Shown one piece after another: positions 1-6,724 of a DNA stretch of 7,388 nucleotides; the stretch's first letter is position 1; every line of letters starts with the position of its first letter. The DNA is from Bacteroidota bacterium (GTDB lineage Bacteria > Bacteroidota > Bacteroidia > NS11-12g > UBA955). A program made the position numbers and the translations under genes. Under the pieces are notes generated by a model. That model was not told where the DNA came from. It saw only the letters and a list, made by a program, of their open reading frames with translations, and did not search any database. Where the stretch lies: the NCBI GenBank assembly GCA_018969565.1, contig JAGWYC010000096.1, positions 1-7,388 on the forward strand. Reading direction: 5' to 3'.

Positions 1-945
1 TACGAATTGTGCGGGAAAGTGATAGTGGCTACACGGTCCGCACAGCTTCCGGCCCTGGAACAGGTATATGAACGGGGAGTTCAGAACGGACTGAACGGAC
101 TGAGATACCTTACCGAAGCAGAAATAAAAGAACATGAGCCCCATTGTACGGGGATAAAGGGCGTTTTTGTTCCTCAAACCGGCATTGTTGATTACAAGAA
201 GGTTGGAGAAAAGATAGCCGATGTGTTTCTCGATTTGGGTGGAGAAATCAGCCTGGGCAGTCGCGTCACCGGGGTAAAGCCTTCACTGAACGGCGTTGTG
301 GCAGAAACCGAAAAAGGCAGCTTCGAGGCACGCCTGATGATCAACTGCGCAGGACTTTACTGCGACAAAATTGCTGCTATGGCCGGACAAAACCTGGACG
401 TGCGCATCATTCCGTTCCGAGGCGAATATTACGCGCTGAAACCGGAAAAAGCAGGGTTGGTTAAAAATCTGATATATCCTGTTCCGGACCCGAATTTTCC
501 CTTTCTGGGCGTACACTTTACGCGGCGCATCAGCGGTGAAATTGAAGCCGGACCCAATGCTGTATTGGCTTACCGACGGGAAGGTTATACCAAGAAAGAC
601 ATTCATTGGGGTGAACTATGGGAAAGTTTGAGTTGGAAAGGCTTCCGTAAGGTGGCTTTCAAATATTGGCAAACCGGTTTGGGTGAGTTGTACCGCTCCT
701 ACAGCAAGGGCGCTTTCACCAAAGCCTTGCAGGAACTGGTGCCGGAAGTGCGCGAACAAGACCTGGAAAGCGCCGGTGCCGGGGTGCGTGCTCAGGCCTG
801 CGACCGCAACGGCGGACTGATTGATGATTTTGTAATCCGCGAAGACATGGGCTGTATCCACGTGCTGAATGCCCCCTCGCCTGCCGCCACCAGCAGCCTG
901 AGCATCGGAAGCAGTGTAGCCGAACTTGCGCTGAAAAGACTGTAA
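1..945 (+). CDS. lhgO: L-2-hydroxyglutarate oxidase/dehydrogenase (LhgO/YgaF family), 5'-truncated by window edge
   Basis: The reading frame is open from base 1, so the gene begins outside the window; 314 residues are visible and TAA at 943-945 ends it. Members are roughly 400 residues long, so about 85-90 N-terminal residues, including the Rossmann GxGxxG that binds FAD, are missing. Visible family signatures are CGKVIVAT at the left edge, NCAG followed by Y-C-D (343-363), PFRGEYY (412-432), the stretch IYPVPDP...FLGVHFTR (about 472-522), EAGPNAVLAY (544-573) and the C-terminal GAGVRAQA...HVLNAPSPAATSS. Enzymes of this family oxidise L-2-hydroxyglutarate to 2-oxoglutarate using FAD and pass electrons to an acceptor, in E. 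coli the membrane quinone pool. The role may be metabolite repair of L-2-hydroxyglutarate made by promiscuous dehydrogenases; this is inferred from the family. It is probably co-transcribed with the SprT-like gene 10 bases downstream. The family call is strong; the exact substrate rests on similarity. Confidence 0.93.
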   Translation, partial: YELCGKVIVATRSAQLPALEQVYERGVQNGLNGLRYLTEAEIKEHEPHCTGIKGVFVPQTGIVDYKKVGEKIADVFLDLGGEISLGSRVTGVKPSLNGVVAETEKGSFEARLMINCAGLYCDKIAAMAGQNLDVRIIPFRGEYYALKPEKAGLVKNLIYPVPDPNFPFLGVHFTRRISGEIEAGPNAVLAYRREGYTKKDIHWGELWESLSWKGFRKVAFKYWQTGLGELYRSYSKGAFTKALQELVPEVREQDLESAGAGVRAQACDRNGGLIDDFVIREDMGCIHVLNAPSPAATSSLSIGSSVAELALKRL

Positions 946-953
946 CCTTACAG
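940..953 (+). repeat. Short inverted repeat across the lhgO stop codon, just before the next GTG start
   Basis: CTGTAA (940-945) and TTACAG (948-953) are perfect inverted arms separated by CC. In RNA the practical fold is a 5-bp stem with a 4-base loop. It covers the lhgO stop codon and ends two bases before the GTG start at 956. There is no following T-run, so it does not look like an intrinsic terminator. It could affect initiation of the downstream gene or be chance. Confidence 0.4.
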
Positions 954-955
954 CG

Positions 956-1570
956 GTGAACAAAGAGCAATTGTGCGATATCCTGAAAAAGTACATGCCT
1001 GAACAGGTAGTGGATTATGCTGCACATTACATGCTCGAACACCGCATCCTGCTGCGCATCGCCAAACCGCGAAAAAGCATTAACGGTAATTACATGCCAC
1101 CCATGGGAGACGGACAACACCGCATATCAGTGAACCGCGACCTGAATCCTTATGCCTTCACCATTACCTTCTTCCACGAAATAGCGCACCTCACCAACTG
1201 GAACACCCATCAAAGGCGCGTATTGGCCCATGGACCGGAGTGGAAGCAGGAATTTCGCAAAGTGATGAGTCCTGTAAGCTCTGCCCGCATTTTACCCCTT
1301 GATATTCAGACAGCCCTGGATAATTATCTGCAACGGCCAAAGGCGAGTACCTGCAGCGACCCTGATTTGCTGCGCACCCTGCGCCGTTACGACAAGCAAA
1401 ACGGGCAAAATCTGGTAGAAGAACTTCCTCCCGGCAGTTTGTTCCGACTGCAAAACGGCTTAGTTCTGCGCCGGGGTGAACGGCGAAAAACGCGATTTCT
1501 GTGCGCAGAACATTTAAGCGGAAAACAATACCTGGTGCACGGTTTAGCCATTTGCGAACGCATATCCTGA
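956..1570 (+). CDS. SprT-like zinc metalloprotease-domain protein
   Basis: This encodes 204 residues. The key motif is HEIAH (residues 74-78) in FFHEIAHLTNW, with two zinc-ligand histidines and the catalytic glutamate E75. A third ligand is likely H92 in the HGPEWK motif, the arrangement typical of SprT/Spartan-like domains. The N-terminal part (about 4-60) has the usual helix plus a 'KPRKSINGNYMPP' strand region. The C-terminal part has only three scattered cysteines (133, 183, 200), so the four-cysteine zinc ribbon of classical SprT is not apparent. GTG at 956 is chosen because the residues it adds (LCDILKKYMPEQ) look like the conserved first helix; TTG at 971 or ATG at 995 are in-frame alternatives and the latter would cut that helix. 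The substrate is unknown. Spartan/SprT relatives cleave proteins bound or crosslinked to DNA, and recJ lies next door, but a repair role here is inference. It follows lhgO by 10 bases, suggesting co-transcription. Confidence 0.86.
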   Translation: MNKEQLCDILKKYMPEQVVDYAAHYMLEHRILLRIAKPRKSINGNYMPPMGDGQHRISVNRDLNPYAFTITFFHEIAHLTNWNTHQRRVLAHGPEWKQEFRKVMSPVSSARILPLDIQTALDNYLQRPKASTCSDPDLLRTLRRYDKQNGQNLVEELPPGSLFRLQNGLVLRRGERRKTRFLCAEHLSGKQYLVHGLAICERIS

Positions 1571-1604
1571 GTACAGGTATTTTAAAGGTTCACAGATTTT
1601 TCCG

Positions 1605-1611
1605 TACTTTG
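1605..1611 (+). promoter_or_regulatory. Possible Bacteroidota -7 promoter element of recJ
   Basis: TACTTTG lies 7 bases before the recJ ATG. It resembles the Bacteroidota TAnnTTTG element with one spacer base fewer. No convincing TTG -33 box is seen at the usual distance. If it is used, transcription would start almost at the start codon. The 48-base spacer has no gene and no evident terminator for the upstream pair, so read-through from lhgO and the SprT-like gene is also possible. Confidence 0.4.
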
Positions 1612-1618
1612 CCCTCTT

Positions 1619-3340
1619 ATGGAATATCGTTGGAGTGCCAAACCACAACCACCTGCCGATAAGGTGGCACTGCTGACGGAAACCCTGAACATCAACCCGA
1701 AACTGGCATCCATCCTCGTTCAGCGCGACATTACGCACCCGGATGAGGCTATACGTTTCTTTGAACCTAAAATGGAACACCTCCATGACCCCTTCCTGAT
1801 GAAGGACATGGACAAGGCCATCAGCCGCATCGAACAGGCGATTAAGGATAAAGAAGGTATTCTGATTTACGGAGATTACGATGTGGACGGCACCACAGCC
1901 GTAGCCATCGTATATCAGTTCTTCCGGTCATTCAATCCCCGCATGGATTACTATATCCCTGACCGCTACAAGGAAGGGTACGGTATTTCCAGACAAGGTA
2001 TCGCGTTTGCAAAAGAAAACGGATACTCCCTCATCATCGCCCTTGATTGCGGTGTGCGCAGTAATGTGCTGGTAGAGGAAGCTAAAGCACTGGGTATTGA
2101 CTTCATCATCTGCGACCATCACCTGCCCGGCGCCACCATTCCTGAGGCCGTGGCTGTACTCGATCCGAAACGTTCAGATTGCACCTATCCCTATAAAGAA
2201 CTCTCAGGCTGCGGCATCGGCTTCAAACTGATTCAGGCCTACATACAGAAATCCGGTATGGACCCGTCGCGCCTGGATGAATACCTCGACCTGGTAGCCG
2301 TAAGCATCGCCAGCGATATCGTGGATATTCGTGGAGAAAACAGGGTACTTGCCTATTTCGGGCTTAAAAAACTGAATAACGACCCCTGCATCGGGCTGCA
2401 GTCGCTGCTGCATAATTATGTGATGAAAGAGGAATATACCATCACTGATATTGTATTTGGCCTTGGCCCGAGAATAAACGCTGCAGGCAGGATTGCCGAT
2501 GCCAGAGCTGCCGTGAAGGTGCTGATAGAAAAGGACTTCAACACTTCCATGCAACTGGCAAAAGTGCTGAATGAGCGCAACGTAGAACGAAAGGACCTGG
2601 ACAGCGACATCACCCGTGAAGCCGTGGAGATGATTCAGCAATCAGAAGAATTGCTGCGGAAGCGCAGTACGGTATTGTTCGGTGAACATTGGCATAAAGG
2701 GGTTATTGGCATTGTGGCCAGCCGACTGGTTGAACAGTTTTACAAACCCACCATCGTATTCAGCCGCACCGAAAATATGCTCACCGGTTCAGCCAGGAGC
2801 GTAAAAGATTTCGACATCCACGAAGCCATCGGCAAATGCGGAGATCTGGTTGAGCAATTCGGGGGGCATAAATACGCAGCAGGACTCAGTATTAAATCTG
2901 AAAACCTGGAAGCTTTCTGCGAGCGTTTCGAAGCCATCGTGCATGAAGATATCAGCGAACGAAGCCTGGTACCTGAAATTGAATATGATGTAGAATTGTC
3001 ATTGGCTGACATCACAAAAGATTTTTACCACTCCATTCAAAAACTGGCACCATTTGGTCCGGGAAATATGCTGCCTGTGTTTAAAACGGAAAACCTGTGT
3101 GCGCAGGGTAATGCCCGCATCCTCAAGGAGAAACATCTTAAAATACAGGTTTATCAGGATGGACAGCTTATGGATGGCATTGGTTTCGGTCTTGCGGAAG
3201 TATATCCTTATGTTTCCGGAAACAATCGTTTTCATGCGACTTACTGCATTGAAGAAAACACCTTCAACAACCGCACAACCCTGCAGTTGAGGCTCAAGGA
3301 TATTAAAACGGCCGAATTGATGCAAGGCCTGGCTTCTTAA
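1619..3340 (+). CDS. recJ: Single-stranded-DNA-specific 5'-3' exonuclease RecJ
   Basis: The protein is complete at 573 residues, normal for bacterial RecJ (E. coli 577). It belongs to the DHH phosphoesterases and degrades single-stranded DNA 5' to 3' with Mn2+ or Mg2+, acting in RecF-pathway recombination, base-excision and mismatch repair in the cytoplasm. All core motifs are present: GDYDVDG (85-91) in the first metal-binding block, ALDCGV (141-146), the signature DHH (166-168), SIASDIVD (229-236), GLGPRINAAGR (281-291), the DHHA1 segment with WHKGVIGIVASRL (358-370), GSARSVKDFDIHEAI (390-404), GGHKYAAG (415-422), and LAPFGPGN (476-483) leading into the C-terminal OB-fold region. No catalytic residue appears lost. 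ATG at 1619 gives the expected N-terminus, and tandem TAA TAA (3338-3343) closes the gene. It probably has its own promoter just upstream. Confidence 0.97.
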   Translation: MEYRWSAKPQPPADKVALLTETLNINPKLASILVQRDITHPDEAIRFFEPKMEHLHDPFLMKDMDKAISRIEQAIKDKEGILIYGDYDVDGTTAVAIVYQFFRSFNPRMDYYIPDRYKEGYGISRQGIAFAKENGYSLIIALDCGVRSNVLVEEAKALGIDFIICDHHLPGATIPEAVAVLDPKRSDCTYPYKELSGCGIGFKLIQAYIQKSGMDPSRLDEYLDLVAVSIASDIVDIRGENRVLAYFGLKKLNNDPCIGLQSLLHNYVMKEEYTITDIVFGLGPRINAAGRIADARAAVKVLIEKDFNTSMQLAKVLNERNVERKDLDSDITREAVEMIQQSEELLRKRSTVLFGEHWHKGVIGIVASRLVEQFYKPTIVFSRTENMLTGSARSVKDFDIHEAIGKCGDLVEQFGGHKYAAGLSIKSENLEAFCERFEAIVHEDISERSLVPEIEYDVELSLADITKDFYHSIQKLAPFGPGNMLPVFKTENLCAQGNARILKEKHLKIQVYQDGQLMDGIGFGLAEVYPYVSGNNRFHATYCIEENTFNNRTTLQLRLKDIKTAELMQGLAS

Positions 3341-3365
3341 TAAACAATACCGTTTGAGCGGGCCA

Positions 3366-3390
3366 GACCCCACTTGAGTTGTCCGGGGTT
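3366..3390 (+). repeat. Imperfect inverted repeat downstream of recJ
   Basis: GACCCC (3366-3371) can pair with GGGGTT (3385-3390), five Watson-Crick pairs plus one G-T, around a 13-base loop. It lies 25 bases after the recJ stop. The T-rich stretch only begins about 14 bases later (3401 onward), so it is a weak candidate for a transcription end. The surrounding text also resembles ends of some IS3-type elements, but no transposase or second end is present. Confidence 0.3.
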
Positions 3391-3419
3391 AACCTTAAGA
3401 CATTTTCATTTTATATCCT

Positions 3420-3443
3420 CATCTGCTTGGGTCCATACAGATG
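3420..3443 (+). repeat. Short inverted repeat in the spacer
   Basis: CATCTG (3420-3425) and CAGATG (3438-3443) are perfect 6-base inverted arms around a 12-base loop. A third copy of CAGATG occurs at 3464-3469. It lies about 90-100 bases upstream of the promoter element of the surface-protein gene. It could be an operator-like site or chance in AT-rich DNA. Confidence 0.3.
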
Positions 3444-3533
3444 TATTTCCATGTTTTATTGATCAGATGATTTACATTACCACATGTATTTGATAAACTT
3501 GACCTAAGTCATATCGTCTTTTTTGAATAAAGA

Positions 3534-3541
3534 TATATTTG
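3534..3541 (+). promoter_or_regulatory. Bacteroidota -7 promoter element of the surface-protein operon
   Basis: TATATTTG matches the Bacteroidota -7 consensus TAnnTTTG exactly. It lies six bases before the ATG at 3548, implying a very short or absent leader. The TTG -33 partner is not clear: a TTG at 3523-3525 is too close and one at 3499-3501 is too far. The region just upstream is T/A-rich. Confidence 0.6.
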
Positions 3542-3547
3542 CACATT

Positions 3548-6500
3548 ATGAATAAACTGTTTCGAACAGTTCTCCTGTTGTTTGTGTTCAGCTGCTTCGG
3601 TCTGAACCTGAAGGCGGCCGTATTTTACGTAAATCAGGCTACCGGCAACGACAGCTATGATGGCACTTCACCAACTTTTATTTCCGGTTCAACAGGCCCG
3701 AAGAAAAGCTTGAGTTCGTGTATTTCGGTAGCCGCACATCAGGATACCATCAATATTGCCAAGGGAAATTACGCCGAGAGCCTTACCCTGGACCGTTCAT
3801 TTCTCTGGAATCTGACAGATACCGTAACGGTAAAGACGCTGAATATGAATTTTAGCGGTATTGAGTTGCGCCTCAAGGGTGGAATTATGTACCTTAAAGA
3901 CAGCCTGCTGCTCAATGAAGGCATAATCAGCCCACTGGGTGGTATCAGGCTGGTGTTGAGAGAATATGGTTACACCGACAAGGGAAACAAAAACAGCTTT
4001 GTAAATGGTTTCTTCTTCCTGGAGAATAGCAACCCATTTGCAGGAAATATGATTTTTCCTGTTGGCAATGGCAGCGACCACAGACCGGTGCGCATCAATA
4101 TCAAACAAAGCACCTACGACTTGAATCAATACGGATTTAAATTATTCAGTGCAACTGCTCCCGCCGCTACCCTGCCTCCCGGCTTCAGGTCTGTTTCTAA
4201 GGTGCACCATTGGGAAATGCACCATTACGGAAAAGCCGTGCCTCAGGATATAGAAATGGCTGCAACTTATGATTCCGTCAGCACGGATGATGAAGTTTAT
4301 GATATTGACAGCCTACGCCTGCTGTTCCTGCCGTATGGCGCCACTGTCTATCAGGATCTCGGAGGCATCGGAACTACCCCAAGGCAGGGTGAAATTTCAG
4401 CTTCCTCGCTTGCCGATACCACCGGTTACTTCGCGCTGGGAAACACTGCTTACGGTCTCAATGCTCTGGGGCATCCCGAACCCTTCGCCCGTTTAAATTT
4501 CAACAATGCCTGCTCCGGAAATAACACCGCATTTAGTGATGTTTCCGTGGATCATAAGTATGTTATAACCCGTCGGAATTGGAATTTCGGAACCGGCAAC
4601 CTGGCTGATACTTCCAACCTGGCGAATCCGTTTTTCAGGTACAACACTGCCGGCACTTATCAAGTTACCCTCAAGGTTTGGAATAATAAAGGATTCTCGG
4701 ATAGTATTAAACTTCCGGTAACTATTCATGAACGTCCGCAGGTAGCTTTTAACAGCCCGATTGCTTGTCCCGGGCAACCGGTTACATTTAATGACCAAAG
4801 CACCGTGGCCGGAGGCAGCATCGCTTCACGGAAATGGGATTTCGGCGATGGAACCCTCGGTCTGTCACAGGTGGAAAACCATACCTTCCCGGCTCCCGGT
4901 AATTACAGCGTAAAACTGGTTGCTGTGAGCGATAAAGGCTGCACCGATTCTGCCTCCAAAACCATTACCATGTTGCAACCCGCCAACCCCAGGCTGTATA
5001 CACCTGACGCCTGTCTGGGCAACAATGTTGTGCTCAACGGCAGTGGCGGCTACCCTGCTGACACCATAGTTTCCTGGGAATACCGCCTCAACGGGATCCT
5101 TGTCGGAAACAGAAAAACTCTTGACCTGAAAGATACCCTGAAAAGCGGCACTTATACCGTTCTGCTCTCAGTGCTTACCAATAACAACTGCGTTGCCACG
5201 GCTCGCGATACCTTCCGGGTATTCCCGAAGGCCGGCGTTACAGCATCAGCTACAAGCGTATGTGTGAACAATACCGCTGCCTTCACCGGAAATGGAGGAA
5301 GTCCCGGCGACACCATCAGCTCCTGGACCTGGCGCATCAGCGGCAGTGTGGTTTCTACTCAAAGGAACTTCAACAGAACCATGTTTGCAGCGGGTACCTT
5401 CCCACTGCGCTTGTCGGTAGTTACGCAAAATGGTTGTGTTGATTCTGTAAATGGAAACATAACCGTCTTCGGACTTCCCCAACCTGAATTTGCCCTTGAC
5501 AAGAATGTTGCAGGTAATGATTCGATACAGTGCTTCAAAGCCAATCGTTTTGAACTGAAGAACCTCAGCACCGCAGGAGCAGGACAAAGTATCACCTCTG
5601 TCAAATGGTTCTGGGATAACGGGGTTATTCCCTCAAGCAACGTACAATCGTTTGGTTCCCCTGGGGCTAAAAAGGCAAAACTGGTTGTGGGAACCAACAA
5701 AGGTTGCTTTGACAGCACCAGCAAAACATACGTGGTGCTTGACCCCATTGCTGTGCGCTGGGGCTCTGCCGATGTTTGCCATCCTGACCCCGTGGTATTG
5801 CGCGACTCTTCACTGTTGAGCGGCACCACCGCTGCCCAGCGTCACTGGATATTCGGTGATGGCAGCGTGCAGACAACAACTGCCGCAAACGTCACTCACG
5901 CCTACCCGAACGGAGGCACATTCCTGGTAACCCTGGTGCTGAAAACCGTGGATGGGTGTTCCGACAGCTTTACCAAGCCGCTGTTCCTGCGAACAAGGCC
6001 CACCCTGAGCATCATTCCAACCGGAAACCTGCCCTTCTGCCCCGGCGATTCGCTGCTGCTCAGCGCCAATGGCGGCGACTCCGTGCGATGGTTTGATGGC
6101 AAAACCAACCGAAACCGCTACTTCCGCAGTGCCGGAACCTATAAAGTTACCGCCATCAGCGGCCGCGTTTGCTCCGTTACAGACAGCTTCCGCGTTTGGG
6201 TATTTAATGCCCCAAGTGCCGACGCAGGACCGGACACCACCATGTATGCAGGTGGAACCCTTGTTCTCAATGGCAAGGGAGGAAGTATCTACCGCTGGGC
6301 ACCCGCTTCCTTGTGCAGCACCCCCAACAATCAGGCTACCAAAGTTCAGCCTGACCGGGATACCACATTTATTCTGCGCGTTACAGACGGAAACGGCTGT
6401 ATCGCTTTTGATTCTGTACGTGTCAAAGTATTGAACTCCGGCAATCCCGCGGAACCCGTATTGCCCAACATGATTACCCCCAACGACGATGGGATGAATG

Positions 6501-6724
6501 ATGCCTGGGATCTCAGCGCACTGAAAGATTTTGGCGACTGGCATATACGGGTTTTCAGCAGCACAGGTAAATTGATTTATGAAAAAGAAACAGGGTATAA
6601 AAACGACTGGAAAGGAACAAACCTTGACGGGAAAGAGCTTGACCCAGGTACGTATATGTACGTTCTGAAACACCGCTACAGCGGTAAAACCATGAAAGGC
6701 TATTTATTCATTCAGCGCCAGTGA
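3548..6724 (+). CDS. Secreted multi-domain PKD surface protein with T9SS type B (gliding-motility-associated) C-terminal sorting domain
   Basis: The protein has 1058 residues. ATG at 3548 is preferred over an in-frame TTG at 3539, which lies inside the promoter element. Residues 1-23 form a Sec signal peptide (N-K-L-F-R, then a hydrophobic core, cleavage probably after LKA); C16 lacks a good lipobox. Residues 25-130 begin FYVNQATGNDSYDGTSP and resemble the start of DUF1565-type right-handed beta-helices. Residues 130-310 hold an FPVG motif (170-173), and end in a YFALGN strand. Then come six PKD or PKD-like domains (about 312-394, 397-477, 479-561, 562-642, 643-733, 734-818), with WNFGTG at 345-350, WDFGDG at 430-435 and IFGDG in the sixth. 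Two more Ig-like domains follow (819-886; 887-962, starting DAGPDTT). The end (972-1058) is the type B sorting domain, with ITPNDDGMNDAW, IRVFSSTGKLIYE and a final KGYLFIQRQ. It is expected to pass the outer membrane by T9SS and stay on the surface or be released. The ligand is unknown, and no catalytic motif is recognised. It overlaps the PorP/SprF-like gene by four bases. Confidence 0.93.
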   Translation: MNKLFRTVLLLFVFSCFGLNLKAAVFYVNQATGNDSYDGTSPTFISGSTGPKKSLSSCISVAAHQDTINIAKGNYAESLTLDRSFLWNLTDTVTVKTLNMNFSGIELRLKGGIMYLKDSLLLNEGIISPLGGIRLVLREYGYTDKGNKNSFVNGFFFLENSNPFAGNMIFPVGNGSDHRPVRINIKQSTYDLNQYGFKLFSATAPAATLPPGFRSVSKVHHWEMHHYGKAVPQDIEMAATYDSVSTDDEVYDIDSLRLLFLPYGATVYQDLGGIGTTPRQGEISASSLADTTGYFALGNTAYGLNALGHPEPFARLNFNNACSGNNTAFSDVSVDHKYVITRRNWNFGTGNLADTSNLANPFFRYNTAGTYQVTLKVWNNKGFSDSIKLPVTIHERPQVAFNSPIACPGQPVTFNDQSTVAGGSIASRKWDFGDGTLGLSQVENHTFPAPGNYSVKLVAVSDKGCTDSASKTITMLQPANPRLYTPDACLGNNVVLNGSGGYPADTIVSWEYRLNGILVGNRKTLDLKDTLKSGTYTVLLSVLTNNNCVATARDTFRVFPKAGVTASATSVCVNNTAAFTGNGGSPGDTISSWTWRISGSVVSTQRNFNRTMFAAGTFPLRLSVVTQNGCVDSVNGNITVFGLPQPEFALDKNVAGNDSIQCFKANRFELKNLSTAGAGQSITSVKWFWDNGVIPSSNVQSFGSPGAKKAKLVVGTNKGCFDSTSKTYVVLDPIAVRWGSADVCHPDPVVLRDSSLLSGTTAAQRHWIFGDGSVQTTTAANVTHAYPNGGTFLVTLVLKTVDGCSDSFTKPLFLRTRPTLSIIPTGNLPFCPGDSLLLSANGGDSVRWFDGKTNRNRYFRSAGTYKVTAISGRVCSVTDSFRVWVFNAPSADAGPDTTMYAGGTLVLNGKGGSIYRWAPASLCSTPNNQATKVQPDRDTTFILRVTDGNGCIAFDSVRVKVLNSGNPAEPVLPNMITPNDDGMNDAWDLSALKDFGDWHIRVFSSTGKLIYEKETGYKNDWKGTNLDGKELDPGTYMYVLKHRYSGKTMKGYLFIQRQ
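4481..6433 (+). repeat. Tandem PKD/Ig-like domain array within the surface protein
   Basis: Eight beta-sandwich units of about 70-90 residues lie in tandem (residues 312-962). Units 2-6 each have a cysteine near the N-terminus and one near the C-terminus, 58-60 residues apart: 407/465, 489/548, 572/630, 662/720 and 744/804. Unit 7 has 831/875 and unit 8 has 923/951. Unit 1 has only C322, because the usual GC-DS position reads GFSDS. Units 3 and 4 are the closest pair, sharing G-x-GG-x-P-x-DTI-x-SW at residues 498-510 and 581-593. The array is degenerate at DNA level, so it is an old duplication. It probably acts as a stiff stalk or adhesive spacer. Confidence 0.8.
6461..6721 (+). other. T9SS type B C-terminal sorting domain (CHU_C / gliding-motility-associated type)
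   Basis: The last 87 residues (972-1058) of the surface protein match this family in order: an N-terminal NMITPNDDGMND loop, a W-x-I-x-V-F-S-S-T-G-K strand pair, Y-E-K-E...YKNDWKGTNLDG, then LDPGTYMYVLK and the terminal strand KGYLFIQRQ. This family directs Sec-exported proteins across the outer membrane by T9SS. Type B domains depend on a PorP/SprF-type partner in the cases studied, and such a gene starts at 6721. Confidence 0.94.

Larger units (their letters stand above)
3341..3547. other. Intergenic spacer, 207 bases, no gene seen
   Basis: This stretch separates recJ from the surface-protein operon. No reading frame, tRNA or convincing intrinsic terminator is visible. It is GC-rich around 3358-3388 and AT-rich afterwards. 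It contains two short inverted repeats (3366-3390 and 3420-3443), an 8-base palindrome GGTTAACC (3387-3394), a repeated octamer ATGTATTT (3441-3448 and 3484-3491), and a promoter element at its right end. Confidence 0.7.

Noticed and set aside
2204..2641. 145-codon minus-strand frame inside recJ
   Set aside because: It is antisense to the conserved RecJ core and has no recognisable motif or start signal.
3366..3410. Intrinsic terminator of recJ
   Set aside because: The stem is only five to six pairs with a 13-base loop, and the T-rich stretch starts about 14 bases later rather than directly after the stem.
3539..3547. TTG start nine bases upstream of the ATG for the surface protein
   Set aside because: The TTG lies within the TATATTTG promoter element, and the ATG at 3548 gives a standard signal peptide beginning MNKLFR.
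3548..3620. Lipoprotein signal for the surface protein (C16)
   Set aside because: The residues before C16 (V-F-S) do not fit a good lipobox because of phenylalanine at -2; a signal peptidase I site after LKA is more likely.
5810..6673. Long 287-codon minus-strand open frame
   Set aside because: It lies wholly antisense to the PKD-array gene, whose signal peptide, PKD motifs and sorting domain are clear. The minus-strand translation shows no family motif and arises from codon bias on the plus strand.
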